The notes beneath the pieces were generated by a model. The model was not told where the DNA came from. It saw nothing but the letters and a program-made list of their open reading frames with translations, and did no database searches. A program made the translations under genes and the position numbers. Positions 26,528 to 35,038 of a DNA stretch of 64,000 bases are shown here, piece by piece. The stretch's first letter is position 1; every line of letters begins with the position of its first letter. Location of the stretch: the NCBI RefSeq assembly GCF_037201975.1, contig NZ_CP147520.1:434001-498000 (forward strand), given 5' to 3'. This DNA comes from Streptomyces sp. TG1A-60 (GTDB lineage Bacteria; Actinomycetota; Actinomycetes; Streptomycetales; Streptomycetaceae).

Positions 26528-26959
26528 ATGGAGAGAAGCTTGCGCGTAGCCTGTACGGGGCCCTGCGCGCGGGCCACCTTTTCCTGGTGCCCGGCGGACC
26601 GACGGCGGTGGCCGCGTTCACCGGCGGGGCCCCTGCCTGCACTCCGCCGCGGTGAGCGTCAGCGGGTCGCCATCGCCCGCGCGCTGCTGCGGCGCCCCCG
26701 GCTGCTGCTGCTCGACGAGGCGACCAGCCAACTGGACGCGGTGAACGAGGCGGCGCTGCGCGACACGGTCACCGACGTGGCCCGGACGACCACGGTGCTG
26801 GTCGTGGCGCACCGGCTGTCCACGGTGACGATGGCCGACCGCATCGTGGTCATGGACGCGGGCCGGGTCCGCGCCGTCGGCACCCATCGCGAACTCGTGG
26901 CCGCCGACCCGCTGTACGCGGAGTTGGCGGCCACTCAGTTCCTGGCGACGGCCGGTTAG
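26528..26959 (+). pseudogene. C-terminal remnant of an ABC exporter ATPase
   Basis: Only the last third of an ABC nucleotide-binding domain is recognisable, from about 26640: [19 protein letters not shown], then [23 protein letters not shown] and the C-terminal tail. The signature motif reads LRRGE instead of LSGGE. The membrane domain, Walker A and Q-loop are absent; upstream codons have no protein similarity. A full exporter half-transporter is about 580 residues. It is a decayed fragment and not a working transporter. Confidence 0.75.
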
Positions 26960-26983
26960 GCGGACCCCCGCGAGGCCGGGACG

Positions 26984-28444
26984 TCAGAAGGGGAAGTGCG
27001 CCTGCTGGGTGGCGATGGTCATCCAGCGGGTGTTGGAGAACGCCTCGATGCCCCAGCGACCGCCGAAGCGCCCGTAGCCGGAGGCCTTCACGCCGCCGAA
27101 GGGGGCCATCGGCTCGTCGGCCACCGACTGGTCGTTGACGTGCACGATGCCGGTGCGGACGCGGCGGGCCACGGCCAGTCCGTGGGTGGCGTTCTCGGTG
27201 ATGATGCCGCAGCTCAGGCCGTTGTCGGTATCGTTGGCGACGGCCACGGCGGTGTCGTCGTCGGCGAACGTCTGAAGGACGCAGAGCGGGCCGAAGGACT
27301 CCGTGTAGTACAGGTCGGCGTCCTTGGGGACGTCGGTGAGCACGGTCGCCGGGTGCACCGCGCCCTCGGGCTGTCCGCCGCCGGTGAGCACCGTGGCGCC
27401 CTTGGCGACCGCGTCCTTCACCAGCGCGGCGATCCGCCGGGCGGCGTCGGCGCTGACCAGCGGCCCGACCACGGTGTGCGGGTGGTTCGGGTCGCCGGCC
27501 CGGAGGGTGGCGATCTTGGCGGTGAACTTCTGCGCGAACTCCTCGGCCAGCGACTCGTGGACGAGAATCCGGTCGCCGGACATGCAGATCTGCCCGGCGT
27601 TCATGAAGACACTGAAGGTGACGGCGTCGACCGCGTAGTCCACGTCGGCGTCGTCGAGCACGATGACCGCGTTCTTGCCGCCCAGTTCCAGTACGGCGGG
27701 CTTGAGATGACGCGCCGCGTGCTCGCCGATGACGCGGCCGACGCCGGTGGAGCCGGTGAAGTTCACCGCGCGCACCCGTTCGTCGGAGATCAGCGCCTCG
27801 GCGATCTCCGCCGCGTTCTCGGGGGCGTTGGTGACGACGTTGAGCACACCGTCGGGCAGCCCGGCCTCCCGGAACACGTCCGCGACCAGCAGACCGCAGG
27901 CGATCGGCGCGTCCTCGCTGGGCTTGACGACGACGGTGTTGCCGGCGGCCAGCGGCGCCGCCACCGCGCGTACGCCGAGGATGACGGGCGCGTTCCACGG
28001 TGCGAACGCCGCGACCACGCCGAGGGGTTCGCGCACCGCGAGGCCCAGCGCGCCCTCCTTCTGGCTGCTGAGGACCTCGCCGCGCGGCGCGGTGATCGCC
28101 GCCGCCGCCTCACGCAGGATGTTGGCCGCCAGCGCCACGTTGAAGTACGCCCACGGCCGGGTACCGCCCGCCTCCCGGGCCATGATGTCCGCGACCTGGT
28201 CGCCCCTGCCCTCCAGCAGCTCGGCGGCCTTGAAGAAGATCGCACGCCGGGCGAAGGGCGCGAGCGCCGCCCACTCCTCGAACGCGGCGTCGGCGGCGTC
28301 CACGGCCCGCCGGACGTCCTCCGGTCCCGCCGCCGCGACCGTCGCGTACACCTCCCCGGTATACGGATCGAGGTCCTCGGCGGTGCGGCCGGACGTGGCG
28401 GGCACGTCCTTGCCGCCGATCAACAGGTCACGGGTTATGGCCAT
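26984..28444 (-). CDS. Aldehyde dehydrogenase (benzaldehyde/vanillin dehydrogenase-like)
   Basis: The 486-residue enzyme has VAAFAPWNAPVILGVR, the NAD-binding FTGSTGVGR, catalytic Glu in LELGGKNAVIVL and catalytic Cys in NAGQICMSGDRI. The N-terminus and C-terminal GIEAFSNTRWMTI resemble the DoxF/Vdh group that oxidises salicylaldehyde, benzaldehyde and vanillin. It may handle aromatic aldehydes linked to the nearby aromatic-acid operon, but this is inferred. The divergent region up to 28757 contains a small inverted repeat. Confidence 0.88.
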   Translation of the reverse strand: MAITRDLLIGGKDVPATSGRTAEDLDPYTGEVYATVAAAGPEDVRRAVDAADAAFEEWAALAPFARRAIFFKAAELLEGRGDQVADIMAREAGGTRPWAYFNVALAANILREAAAAITAPRGEVLSSQKEGALGLAVREPLGVVAAFAPWNAPVILGVRAVAAPLAAGNTVVVKPSEDAPIACGLLVADVFREAGLPDGVLNVVTNAPENAAEIAEALISDERVRAVNFTGSTGVGRVIGEHAARHLKPAVLELGGKNAVIVLDDADVDYAVDAVTFSVFMNAGQICMSGDRILVHESLAEEFAQKFTAKIATLRAGDPNHPHTVVGPLVSADAARRIAALVKDAVAKGATVLTGGGQPEGAVHPATVLTDVPKDADLYYTESFGPLCVLQTFADDDTAVAVANDTDNGLSCGIITENATHGLAVARRVRTGIVHVNDQSVADEPMAPFGGVKASGYGRFGGRWGIEAFSNTRWMTIATQQAHFPF

Positions 28445-28515
28445 GGTGTGGCTTCCTCGGGTGCATATCGACGACGGTACGTGATGGAGTTTGATCGCTC
28501 AGCTGCGTTCGTGCT

Positions 28516-28531
28516 GTGAAGATCTATTCAC
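28516..28531. promoter_or_regulatory. Inverted repeat between divergent genes
   Basis: GTGAA and TTCAC flank a 6-base spacer in the AT-richer part of the gap between the aldehyde dehydrogenase and the SnoaL-like gene. A regulator site is possible. The arms are short and the evidence weak. Confidence 0.3.
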
Positions 28532-28756
28532 GATATCCTCCGTGATGCTCTGCCCCCGGCCCCGGCCATGTCAAGAGCGCCGCCGCGGTGTCCGCGCGGC
28601 GGGCACGTTCGCCTCACGACGGAGGTCACCCGACAGGCGCTGAGACGCACGCCCCGGCTACGTTTGCCAGGTTCCGCATGTCGGAGGAACCTCGAAGGAG
28701 AGGCCTTTCGCGGCCCACTCTCCTGCCGGGCCGGGCCTTTCGAAGGAGGTCATCCT

Positions 28757-29122
28757 ATGGGCACCACGGCAAGCCCCGCCTTCGACACCGAAGCTCTGCG
28801 CCGGGGCACCGAGCAAGCGGACGCGACGACGCTGCTGTCTCTCTACGCGGAGGACGCCGAGATGCGCGTCGTGGACCGCAACACCCAGCCCAGCCACCCC
28901 AAGGTCATGCACGGCCGGTCCGAGATCTCCGCCATGCTGGAGGACCTCTACAGCCGGGACCTGACCCACAAGGTGGAGCAGTGCGTCATCCAGGGCGACC
29001 AGGTCTCCCTCACCGAGTCGTGCGAGTATCCCGACGGGGCCAGAGTCCTGGCCAGCTCGATGATCTCCCTGCGCGACGGCAAGATCGTCGACCACACCCT
29101 GATCCAGGCCTGGGACGAGTAG
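28757..29122 (+). CDS. SnoaL-like/NTF2-fold protein
   Basis: The 121-residue protein fits the SnoaL-like polyketide-cyclase/NTF2 fold: DATTLLSLYAEDAEMRVVD near residue 22, HGRSEISAMLEDLY, and a C-terminal DGKIVDHTLIQAWDE strand. The start is set by a perfect AAGGAGGT ribosome binding site at 28743-28750, six bases before the ATG, so high translation is expected. TTTCGAAGG-type palindromic segments lie just upstream. Members range from cyclases to stress proteins; no ligand can be assigned. Confidence 0.8.
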   Translation: MGTTASPAFDTEALRRGTEQADATTLLSLYAEDAEMRVVDRNTQPSHPKVMHGRSEISAMLEDLYSRDLTHKVEQCVIQGDQVSLTESCEYPDGARVLASSMISLRDGKIVDHTLIQAWDE

Positions 29123-29314
29123 CAGGCAGCGGGGTTTCTGGGGCAGCGTCGGTGGCGCGCCTTTCGGCTCCGCCGCCGAACGTGCGGGCCGGACCACGGT
29201 CGAACGGGCCGGTGACCACGCCGGAGCCGGGACCGCTTTCGGACAGGGGCGCTTTCCGGTCGTCACGGTCCGATCCCTCCGTCCCCACCCGGTCGCGGCG
29301 CCATACTGACGGGC

Positions 29315-30544
29315 GTGCGCGTAGCGATCATGACGGCGGGTTCCCGGGGCGACGTGGCCCCGTACACCGGGCTGGGACACGGGCTGGTGCGGGCCGGGCA
29401 CGAGGTCACGCTGGTGACGCATGCCAGGTTCGAGCCCCTGGTGGCGGAGTCGGGGGTCGCGTTCCACTCGCTGCCCGTGGATCCGCGGGCCGAGCTGGAG
29501 TCGGCGCGCGGGCAGGGGCTGCACCGCAGTTCGACGGGGGCCGGGAAGCTGTACCGGGCGGTGGAGATGGCCCGGGATCTGGTGGGGCGGATGGCAGGCG
29601 ACATCGTGTCCGCCGCCCGTGCCGGTGACGTCCTGCTGCTGGCCGGCACGCTCGCACCGCTCGGGCGCACCGTCGCCGAGGGACTGTCCATCCCGAGCAT
29701 GGGCGTGAACCTCCAACCCCTGGCGCCCACACGGGAGTTCGCACCGCCGATGACCGGGGTCCGCTCCTGGGGCCCGGTCGTCAACCGGGCTGCCGGGCAC
29801 ACGGTGAACATGGCCGTGGAGTGGATCTTCAGCGAGGAGGTGCGGAGGCTGCGCGCCGCGTACGGGCTCCCGCGCACCGGGCGGCGGGACCGGGAGCGGC
29901 AGGACTGGCCGGTGTTCCACGGCTTCAGCCCCCGGGTGGTGCCCCGCCCCGGCGACTGGCGGGCCGGCCTGGACATCACCGGTTACTGGTGGCCGTACGA
30001 CCGCGAGGACCGGCTGCCCGCCCCGCTGCTGGACTTCCTCGACGCCGGACCGCCCCCGGTCTTCGTGGGTCTGGGCAGCGCGACCGTGCCCGACCCGGAA
30101 CGGATGAGCGGCGAGGTCGTGGGGGCGCTGCGGGCGGCCGGACTGCGCGGGGTGATCCAGCGCGGCTGGGGCGAACTGCGCGGGGAGGGCGACGACATGT
30201 TCACGGTGGGAGAGGTGCCGCACTCCCTGCTCTTCCCCCGGACGGCCGCCGTCGTGCACCACGCCGGCGCGGGCACCACGGCGGCCGGCCTGCGTGCCGG
30301 TGTCCCCGCCGTTCCCGTGCCCGTGCAGTTCGACGAGGGCTTCTGGGCCGCCCGCCTCGTCGCCCTCGGGGTGTCACCCGGTGCCGTACCGCTGCGCGGC
30401 TTCACATCCGCCGGTCTGGAGGCCGGCCTGTTGCGGGCGACCGGTGACCCGTCGTACGGCCGCCGCGCACGGGCCCTGGCCGGCAAGCTGCGCACCGAAG
30501 ACGGAGTGAGGCCGGTCGTGAACGCAGTGAACCGGCTTACCTGA
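29315..30544 (+). CDS. UGT/MGT-type glycosyltransferase
   Basis: The 409-residue GT-B enzyme has the family N-terminus MRVAIMTAGSRGDVAPYTGL and the C-terminal donor-binding region VVHHAGAGTTAAGLRAGVPAVPVPVQFDEGFWA, with the His and Gly-rich loop of UDP/TDP-sugar glycosyltransferases active on sterols and macrolides. No deoxysugar genes are nearby. It is probably a stand-alone enzyme that glycosylates a small hydrophobic acceptor. A degraded partial copy of its 3' end lies directly downstream. Confidence 0.9.
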   Translation: MRVAIMTAGSRGDVAPYTGLGHGLVRAGHEVTLVTHARFEPLVAESGVAFHSLPVDPRAELESARGQGLHRSSTGAGKLYRAVEMARDLVGRMAGDIVSAARAGDVLLLAGTLAPLGRTVAEGLSIPSMGVNLQPLAPTREFAPPMTGVRSWGPVVNRAAGHTVNMAVEWIFSEEVRRLRAAYGLPRTGRRDRERQDWPVFHGFSPRVVPRPGDWRAGLDITGYWWPYDREDRLPAPLLDFLDAGPPPVFVGLGSATVPDPERMSGEVVGALRAAGLRGVIQRGWGELRGEGDDMFTVGEVPHSLLFPRTAAVVHHAGAGTTAAGLRAGVPAVPVPVQFDEGFWAARLVALGVSPGAVPLRGFTSAGLEAGLLRATGDPSYGRRARALAGKLRTEDGVRPVVNAVNRLT

Positions 30545-30603
30545 CACCGTCACCCCCACAGGCCACTCGCCCCGCAACGGCCCACGGCGAGCGACCGGCG
30601 GCA

Positions 30604-30708
30604 GCGACCGGCGACCCGTCACAGGCCACCGCGCACGGACCCTGGCCGAGGATCCGCGCGCGGAAAACGGGGTGAAGCCGGTCCTGGACGCCGTGTGCCG
30701 GCTCTGCT
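30604..30708 (+). pseudogene. Decayed duplicate of the glycosyltransferase 3' end
   Basis: This stretch aligns with the last 105 bases of the upstream gene (30437-30541), starting GCGACCGG(T/C)GACCCGTC. After one lost base it reads RTLAEDPRAENGVKPVLDAVCRL against RALAGKLRTEDGVRPVVNAVNRL. The differences are mostly conservative at the protein level, which points to a second paralogous gene that was later deleted except for its tail. Confidence 0.75.
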
Positions 30709-30793
30709 CACGGCATCGCCGCGCACGGGTCGCGGGCGGCCTCGCACCGCTTCGGGAGGTGGTGTGTCGTGGTGCACTGGGCCCCAACCGGTT

Positions 30794-31456
30794 TCAGCCC
30801 TGCTCGGGGTGCCACCCCGCCGGCCGCAGCATCCCGAGCAGCATGCGGACGAGTTCGTCGACCACCTCGTCGAGGGGCGCGTCGACCCAGCCGGCCTGCC
30901 AGTCGTGGAGCAGGCCGTTGACGCTGCCGATGAAGGCGGTGGCGGCGAGGCGGTAGTCGCGGGGGACGGCCTCACCGCGTTCGGCGGCAGCGGCGGCCTC
31001 GGCGCAGATGAAGTCGATCCACCGGGCACGGCGTTCGAGGCGCTGGCGTTCCAGGCGGGGGCTGACGCCGATGATCTCGGTGAAGGTGATGCGCAGTCGG
31101 CGCGGGTCGCCGGTGACATCGGCGGCGTAGGCACGGAACGCGGCGGTGGCGCGCTCGGCGATCGGCTGCCCGTCGGCCGTGGCGAGGCCGGTGAGCGCGG
31201 CCTCCTCGGCCCAGTCGTTGACCTGGAGGTGGAGGGCGGCGAGCACGTCCTCCAGGGTGTGGAACTCCTCGTAGAACTGACGGGTCGACAGGCCGGCGGC
31301 CTCGCTCAGTGCCGCGATGGTGGTCCCCCGGAACCCGGGGCTGTCGCCGAAGAGCCGCAGGCCCGCGTCGAGGAAGCGGCCACGGCGCTCGGCCTGGCGC
31401 TCCGCCGCGGTTCTGCCCCCGTACCGGCCGGTGGGCTGTCTGAGTCTGCCCGCCAC
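30794..31456 (-). CDS. TetR/AcrR-family transcriptional regulator
   Basis: GTG at 31456 follows GGAAGGAG. The 220-residue protein has an N-terminal TetR helix-turn-helix (AGLRLFGDSPGFRGTTIAALSEAAGLSTRQFYEEF, residues about 30-65) and an alpha-helical ligand domain. It is divergent from the YncE-like gene, and a CTTACT/AGTAAG repeat lies between them, so it probably represses itself and its neighbour. The TTIAAL..AGLSTRQFYEEF pattern is usual for this family. Ligand unknown. Confidence 0.88.
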   Translation of the reverse strand: MAGRLRQPTGRYGGRTAAERQAERRGRFLDAGLRLFGDSPGFRGTTIAALSEAAGLSTRQFYEEFHTLEDVLAALHLQVNDWAEEAALTGLATADGQPIAERATAAFRAYAADVTGDPRRLRITFTEIIGVSPRLERQRLERRARWIDFICAEAAAAAERGEAVPRDYRLAATAFIGSVNGLLHDWQAGWVDAPLDEVVDELVRMLLGMLRPAGWHPEQG

Positions 31457-31558
31457 GCTTCTCCTTCCGACGGAACGAACCTCATCCTGTTCGACGCCCG
31501 CTCGGGCCACCGGTCAATTTTGTCGTGTCCCTGGTCTTGTGGTGAAGCGCGACCGTTC

Positions 31559-31574
31559 CTTACTTTCCAGTAAG
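31559..31574. promoter_or_regulatory. Candidate TetR operator
   Basis: CTTACT and AGTAAG form a perfect 6-base inverted repeat with a 4-base spacer, placed between the divergent TetR and YncE-like genes. TTAC..GTAA half-sites are common for TetR-family repressors. Confidence 0.55.
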
Positions 31575-31674
31575 TCATCTCTGAACGCTGGTGTATTCAG
31601 ACTCCACACCTCACCACCCCACACCCGCTCCCTGAGCGCCTTGTCATGCCCCAAGCAAGCAGGAGGAACCGACC

Positions 31675-32940
31675 ATGACCGACTCCCCCGGCCCCCGCCG
31701 TCGCAGAACCCGGTACCTCTGCGCAGTCACCGCCACCCTCGCGCTGACCGCCTCCGCCGCGGCGACCGCCGGCCCGGCCGCCGCCGCGACCGATCTGCGG
31801 GAGGTGATGTTCGTGGGCAACAACTGGGAGGGAACCGCGGACGTCATCAAGTCCTCCGGCGACTTCGCGAAGATCGGCCGGATCAACGTCATCCCGGACA
31901 AGGACGAGCGGATGGCGGAGATCAACGCCAACCCGATCAGGTGGATCGCCTTCATGACGATCCGCAACAGCGTTGGCGAGGGCCACGACCAGTTCGTGGA
32001 CGACATGTACTCCACGCCGGACGGCTCCTCGATGGTCGTCTCCCGTCCGAGCTTCGCCGACGTGGTCTCCATCGACCTCACCACCGGTGCCATCAACTGG
32101 CGCTTCCCCGTGGCGGGCTACCGCTCCGACCACATGGCTGTCTCCCCCGACGGCAAGCGGGTCGCGGTCTCGGCCTCGACCTCGAACACCGTGCACGTGC
32201 TGGACATCGACACCGGTGAGCAGCTCGGTTCGTTCGCCACCGGCGACAAGCCGCACGAGAACATCTTCAGCAGTGACGGCAAGTACATCTGGAACATGGC
32301 GATCGGCGACGTGAACACCCAGACCGACGCGTCGTGGCTGGACTGGACGAAGGGCGACCGGAAGATCACGGTCGTCGACGCGAGCACCTTCCGGCAGGTG
32401 AAGGTGATCGACATGCGGGAGCGGCTGAACGCGATCGGCCTCAGCGACTACTCCGACGCGGTCCGCCCCGCCGCCTTCTCCCCCGACGAGACGAAGCTGT
32501 ACTTCCAGGTGTCGTTCTTCAACGGCTTCTTCGAGTACGACGTCGCCACCGACAAGATCACCCGCACCAAGACCCTGCCGAAGAACCCGGCCACCAGCGA
32601 CGACCGCACCTCCTTCGTCAACGACTCGCGCCACCACGGCATCACCATGAAGCCCGACGGCACCAAGCTGTGTGTCGCGGGCACGATGGACGACTACGCG
32701 ACCGTCGTGGACCGCGCGACCCTCCAGGAGGGCCCGCTCGTCACCGTCTCGAAGCCGTACTGGGCGACCGTCAGCGGTGACGGCAAGTCCTGCGTGGTCT
32801 CCGAGAGCGGCGCCGACCGGGTCACGGCGATCGACTTCGCCACCGGGAGGAAGACCGTGTCCGTCGCAGTCGGCGACCACCCGCAGCGCGTGCGCCTGGC
32901 CCACGTGCCCGCCGACTGGAGCGGACCCTCCGCTAGCTGA
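31675..32940 (+). CDS. Secreted YncE-like beta-propeller protein
   Basis: The 421-residue protein has a twin-Arg-rich signal region (RRRRTRYLCAVTATLAL ... AAA, 1-38) and repeated propeller blades of the YVTN/cytochrome D1 type, for example DHMAVSPDGKRVAVSASTSNTVHVLDIDTGEQLG and GITMKPDGTKLCVAGT. It should fold as a seven-bladed propeller outside the cell. Relatives bind DNA, polymers or partner proteins, but no enzyme activity can be assigned. It is probably controlled by the divergent TetR protein. Its stop overlaps the end of the convergent GH5 gene by 8 bases. Confidence 0.85.
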   Translation: MTDSPGPRRRRTRYLCAVTATLALTASAAATAGPAAAATDLREVMFVGNNWEGTADVIKSSGDFAKIGRINVIPDKDERMAEINANPIRWIAFMTIRNSVGEGHDQFVDDMYSTPDGSSMVVSRPSFADVVSIDLTTGAINWRFPVAGYRSDHMAVSPDGKRVAVSASTSNTVHVLDIDTGEQLGSFATGDKPHENIFSSDGKYIWNMAIGDVNTQTDASWLDWTKGDRKITVVDASTFRQVKVIDMRERLNAIGLSDYSDAVRPAAFSPDETKLYFQVSFFNGFFEYDVATDKITRTKTLPKNPATSDDRTSFVNDSRHHGITMKPDGTKLCVAGTMDDYATVVDRATLQEGPLVTVSKPYWATVSGDGKSCVVSESGADRVTAIDFATGRKTVSVAVGDHPQRVRLAHVPADWSGPSAS

Positions 32941-34798
32941 ACTTCGAGGCCAGCCACCCCGACAGCTCTGTCCGCGCAGCGCTCAGCCGCGCCGCGGACG
33001 GGGCTGTCGCGCCGTTGGTGACCAGGGCGTAGTGCAGCTTGCCCGAGTCGGCGGCGGTGAGGAGCAGTCGGCGGCTGCCGGTGCCGCCCGGTTCCCCGGC
33101 GGCGGCGATCGGCGTCGACGTGGTGTACGCCGGGGGCGCGGCCGTGACGCCGAGGTCGGACACCACCGTGGTCGACGCGGTGGGGAAGGACGCCGGGAGG
33201 TGCAGCTCGGTCGGTTCGGTGCTGCCGTCCGAGCGCCAGACCAGCAGGGCGTACTGGCCCGAGCCGACGAGCGAGGAGACGTTCGGCAGTGAGCTGGGCA
33301 CCGGGTTCCACGTCAGTGTCGTGGAACCGTCGCGCGAGCGGTCCTCGTAGGTGAAGGCGACGGCGCTGCCCGCCGTGGCGCTCGGGTAGATCCGGTCCAG
33401 CATCCGGGCGTCCTGCCGGAGCACGGCCGTACCGGAGTCGTCGAGGCGTACGGCCGACAGGTCCTCGTCGTTCCAGGCGTCGCCCTCGACCTGCACCTTG
33501 TCTGGATTGTCGTTCATCAACTCGTGGTGGCGGCCGTTGTAGATGTCCCACTGCCACTGGGAGCCGGAGAGGACCGGGCCGGAGGAGGCCGGGTCCTCCC
33601 ACCAGTTCGCGCCCTTCACCCGGGAGTCGAGCGCCTGGTACATGGCCTTGTAGACGGTGGGCGCCTTGTCCGACACCGACCCCGTGAGCGGGTGTCCGAA
33701 CTCGCTGATGATCGCCGTCGTGCCGCCCGCCGCGGCCCGGTCACGGACCTTCCCGAAGTCGTTCACGTACTGGCCGTCCTCCGCCTTGCCCCACATGAAG
33801 ATGCCGGAGATCGCCTTCTGGTCGTAGAAGTGGGTGTTGAAGACGTAGCGCGGTCCGATCGTGCCCGCGTCGAGGAGGCCGCCCTCCTGCCTCTGGAAGT
33901 CCAGGTTGGCGTTCCAGAAGAGGTTCGGCTCGACGAAGGCCGGCTTGGACTGCCAGCCCGCCGCGTCCATCCGGGCGCGGAACTTGACGTAGAACGGCCA
34001 CAGGACGTCCTTCTCCCACGTCCGGCTGGTCTGGCCCGGATCGAGGGTCCCCGGGTGCGGCTCGTTCCACGGGTTGAAGCCGACGACGCCCTGGAACTGG
34101 GCGGCCGTGAGGTTCTGCCTCACGTACGTCATCGTCTTCTGGGCGGTGGCCAGGAAGGAGTCCTGGAGCCCGTACGTGTTGTGCCAGAAGTCGTACGTCG
34201 ACTCCGTCACGGCCGCGTTGGACGTGATGTTCTGACCCCAGAACGGGCAGATCCCGCAGTATTCGTCGGGATAGTCGCCGAGGTCGACGGCCCACTTGGG
34301 GGCGCCGTCGCCGGTGTACCAGCTGTCCGGGTCGAACAGCCAGCGGGAGTAGAGGTCCTGGTGGAAGTCGGGGTAGACACGGATCCCGGCGTCCAGGAAC
34401 GCGCCCATCTGTGCGGTGGCCGCCGCCAGGTAGGCGGTGTCCACCTGCCCGCGCGCCGGTTCCGCGTACGCCCAGGACAGCAGGAAGCGGACGGAGTTGC
34501 CGCCGCCGAGCGCCCTGAGCGCTGTCGCCGACTTCCTCGCGTCGGCGACCGAGGCGAAGGGCAGACCGTTGTTCTCCTTGAGCTTCGTCTCGCCCGAGAC
34601 GTTGTAGCCGCGCAGGACGACCTCACGGCCGAGTCCGTCCTTGAAGCGGCCACCCTCGACGGTGAGGGTGGCCGCGGCCTGTGAGTCGAACCAGAGTTCG
34701 TCAGTGAGAGCGGAGGCGGGCTGGGTGGGGCCCGCCGTGGTCAGGAAGCCGGTGACGAGTACCAGGACACCGAGCAGACGAGTGCGCAATCTTGACAT
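32933..34798 (-). CDS. Secreted GH5-family hydrolase (endoglycoceramidase-like)
   Basis: The roughly 621-residue protein has a signal peptide and a GH5 barrel: VVLRGYNVSG, SVRFLLSWAYAEP, catalytic acid/base Glu in VGFNPWNEPHPG and nucleophile Glu in AIISEFGHP. The order and RVYPDFHQDLYSRWL resemble endoglycosylceramidases and related GH5 enzymes that cleave glycolipids. A beta-sandwich domain follows residue 480. Upstream in-frame ATGs at 34816 and 34867 are possible; 34798 gives the cleanest signal peptide, but its ribosome binding site is weak. Lipid or glycan substrate is inferred. Confidence 0.85.
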   Translation of the reverse strand: MSRLRTRLLGVLVLVTGFLTTAGPTQPASALTDELWFDSQAAATLTVEGGRFKDGLGREVVLRGYNVSGETKLKENNGLPFASVADARKSATALRALGGGNSVRFLLSWAYAEPARGQVDTAYLAAATAQMGAFLDAGIRVYPDFHQDLYSRWLFDPDSWYTGDGAPKWAVDLGDYPDEYCGICPFWGQNITSNAAVTESTYDFWHNTYGLQDSFLATAQKTMTYVRQNLTAAQFQGVVGFNPWNEPHPGTLDPGQTSRTWEKDVLWPFYVKFRARMDAAGWQSKPAFVEPNLFWNANLDFQRQEGGLLDAGTIGPRYVFNTHFYDQKAISGIFMWGKAEDGQYVNDFGKVRDRAAAGGTTAIISEFGHPLTGSVSDKAPTVYKAMYQALDSRVKGANWWEDPASSGPVLSGSQWQWDIYNGRHHELMNDNPDKVQVEGDAWNDEDLSAVRLDDSGTAVLRQDARMLDRIYPSATAGSAVAFTYEDRSRDGSTTLTWNPVPSSLPNVSSLVGSGQYALLVWRSDGSTEPTELHLPASFPTASTTVVSDLGVTAAPPAYTTSTPIAAAGEPGGTGSRRLLLTAADSGKLHYALVTNGATAPSAARLSAARTELSGWLASKFS

Positions 34799-34921
34799 GT
34801 CCGCCACATTCGACATGTGCACTACCGTCCCAATCGGCAGGCGGACCGTCAATACCATCTGACGCACGAGTAAGTACCCGTTTCCTCAAGGCAGTCCACC
34901 TCCAACGGGAATCCTTTGCCG

Positions 34922-35014
34922 TCACGCGCCGATCCGCCGGGGCAGGTTCAGGAAGTACTGCTTCCGGTACAGGGGGTTGAGATCGGTGCGCGGCCGGTCG
35001 GGGACGGTCGTCAT
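34922..35014 (-). CDS. Possible 30-residue ORF after the SpoIIE gene
   Basis: The peptide begins MTTVPDRPRTDLNPLYRKQ and ends FLNLPRRIGA. It is in the same frame as the preceding SpoIIE gene and follows that gene's TGA after 8 further sense codons. It has no ribosome binding site. It may be a fossil of a longer C-terminus, a readthrough extension or chance. No family recognised. Confidence 0.2.
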   Translation of the reverse strand: MTTVPDRPRTDLNPLYRKQYFLNLPRRIGA

Positions 35015-35038
35015 CAGCAGGCAAACGGGGTCAGGGTG

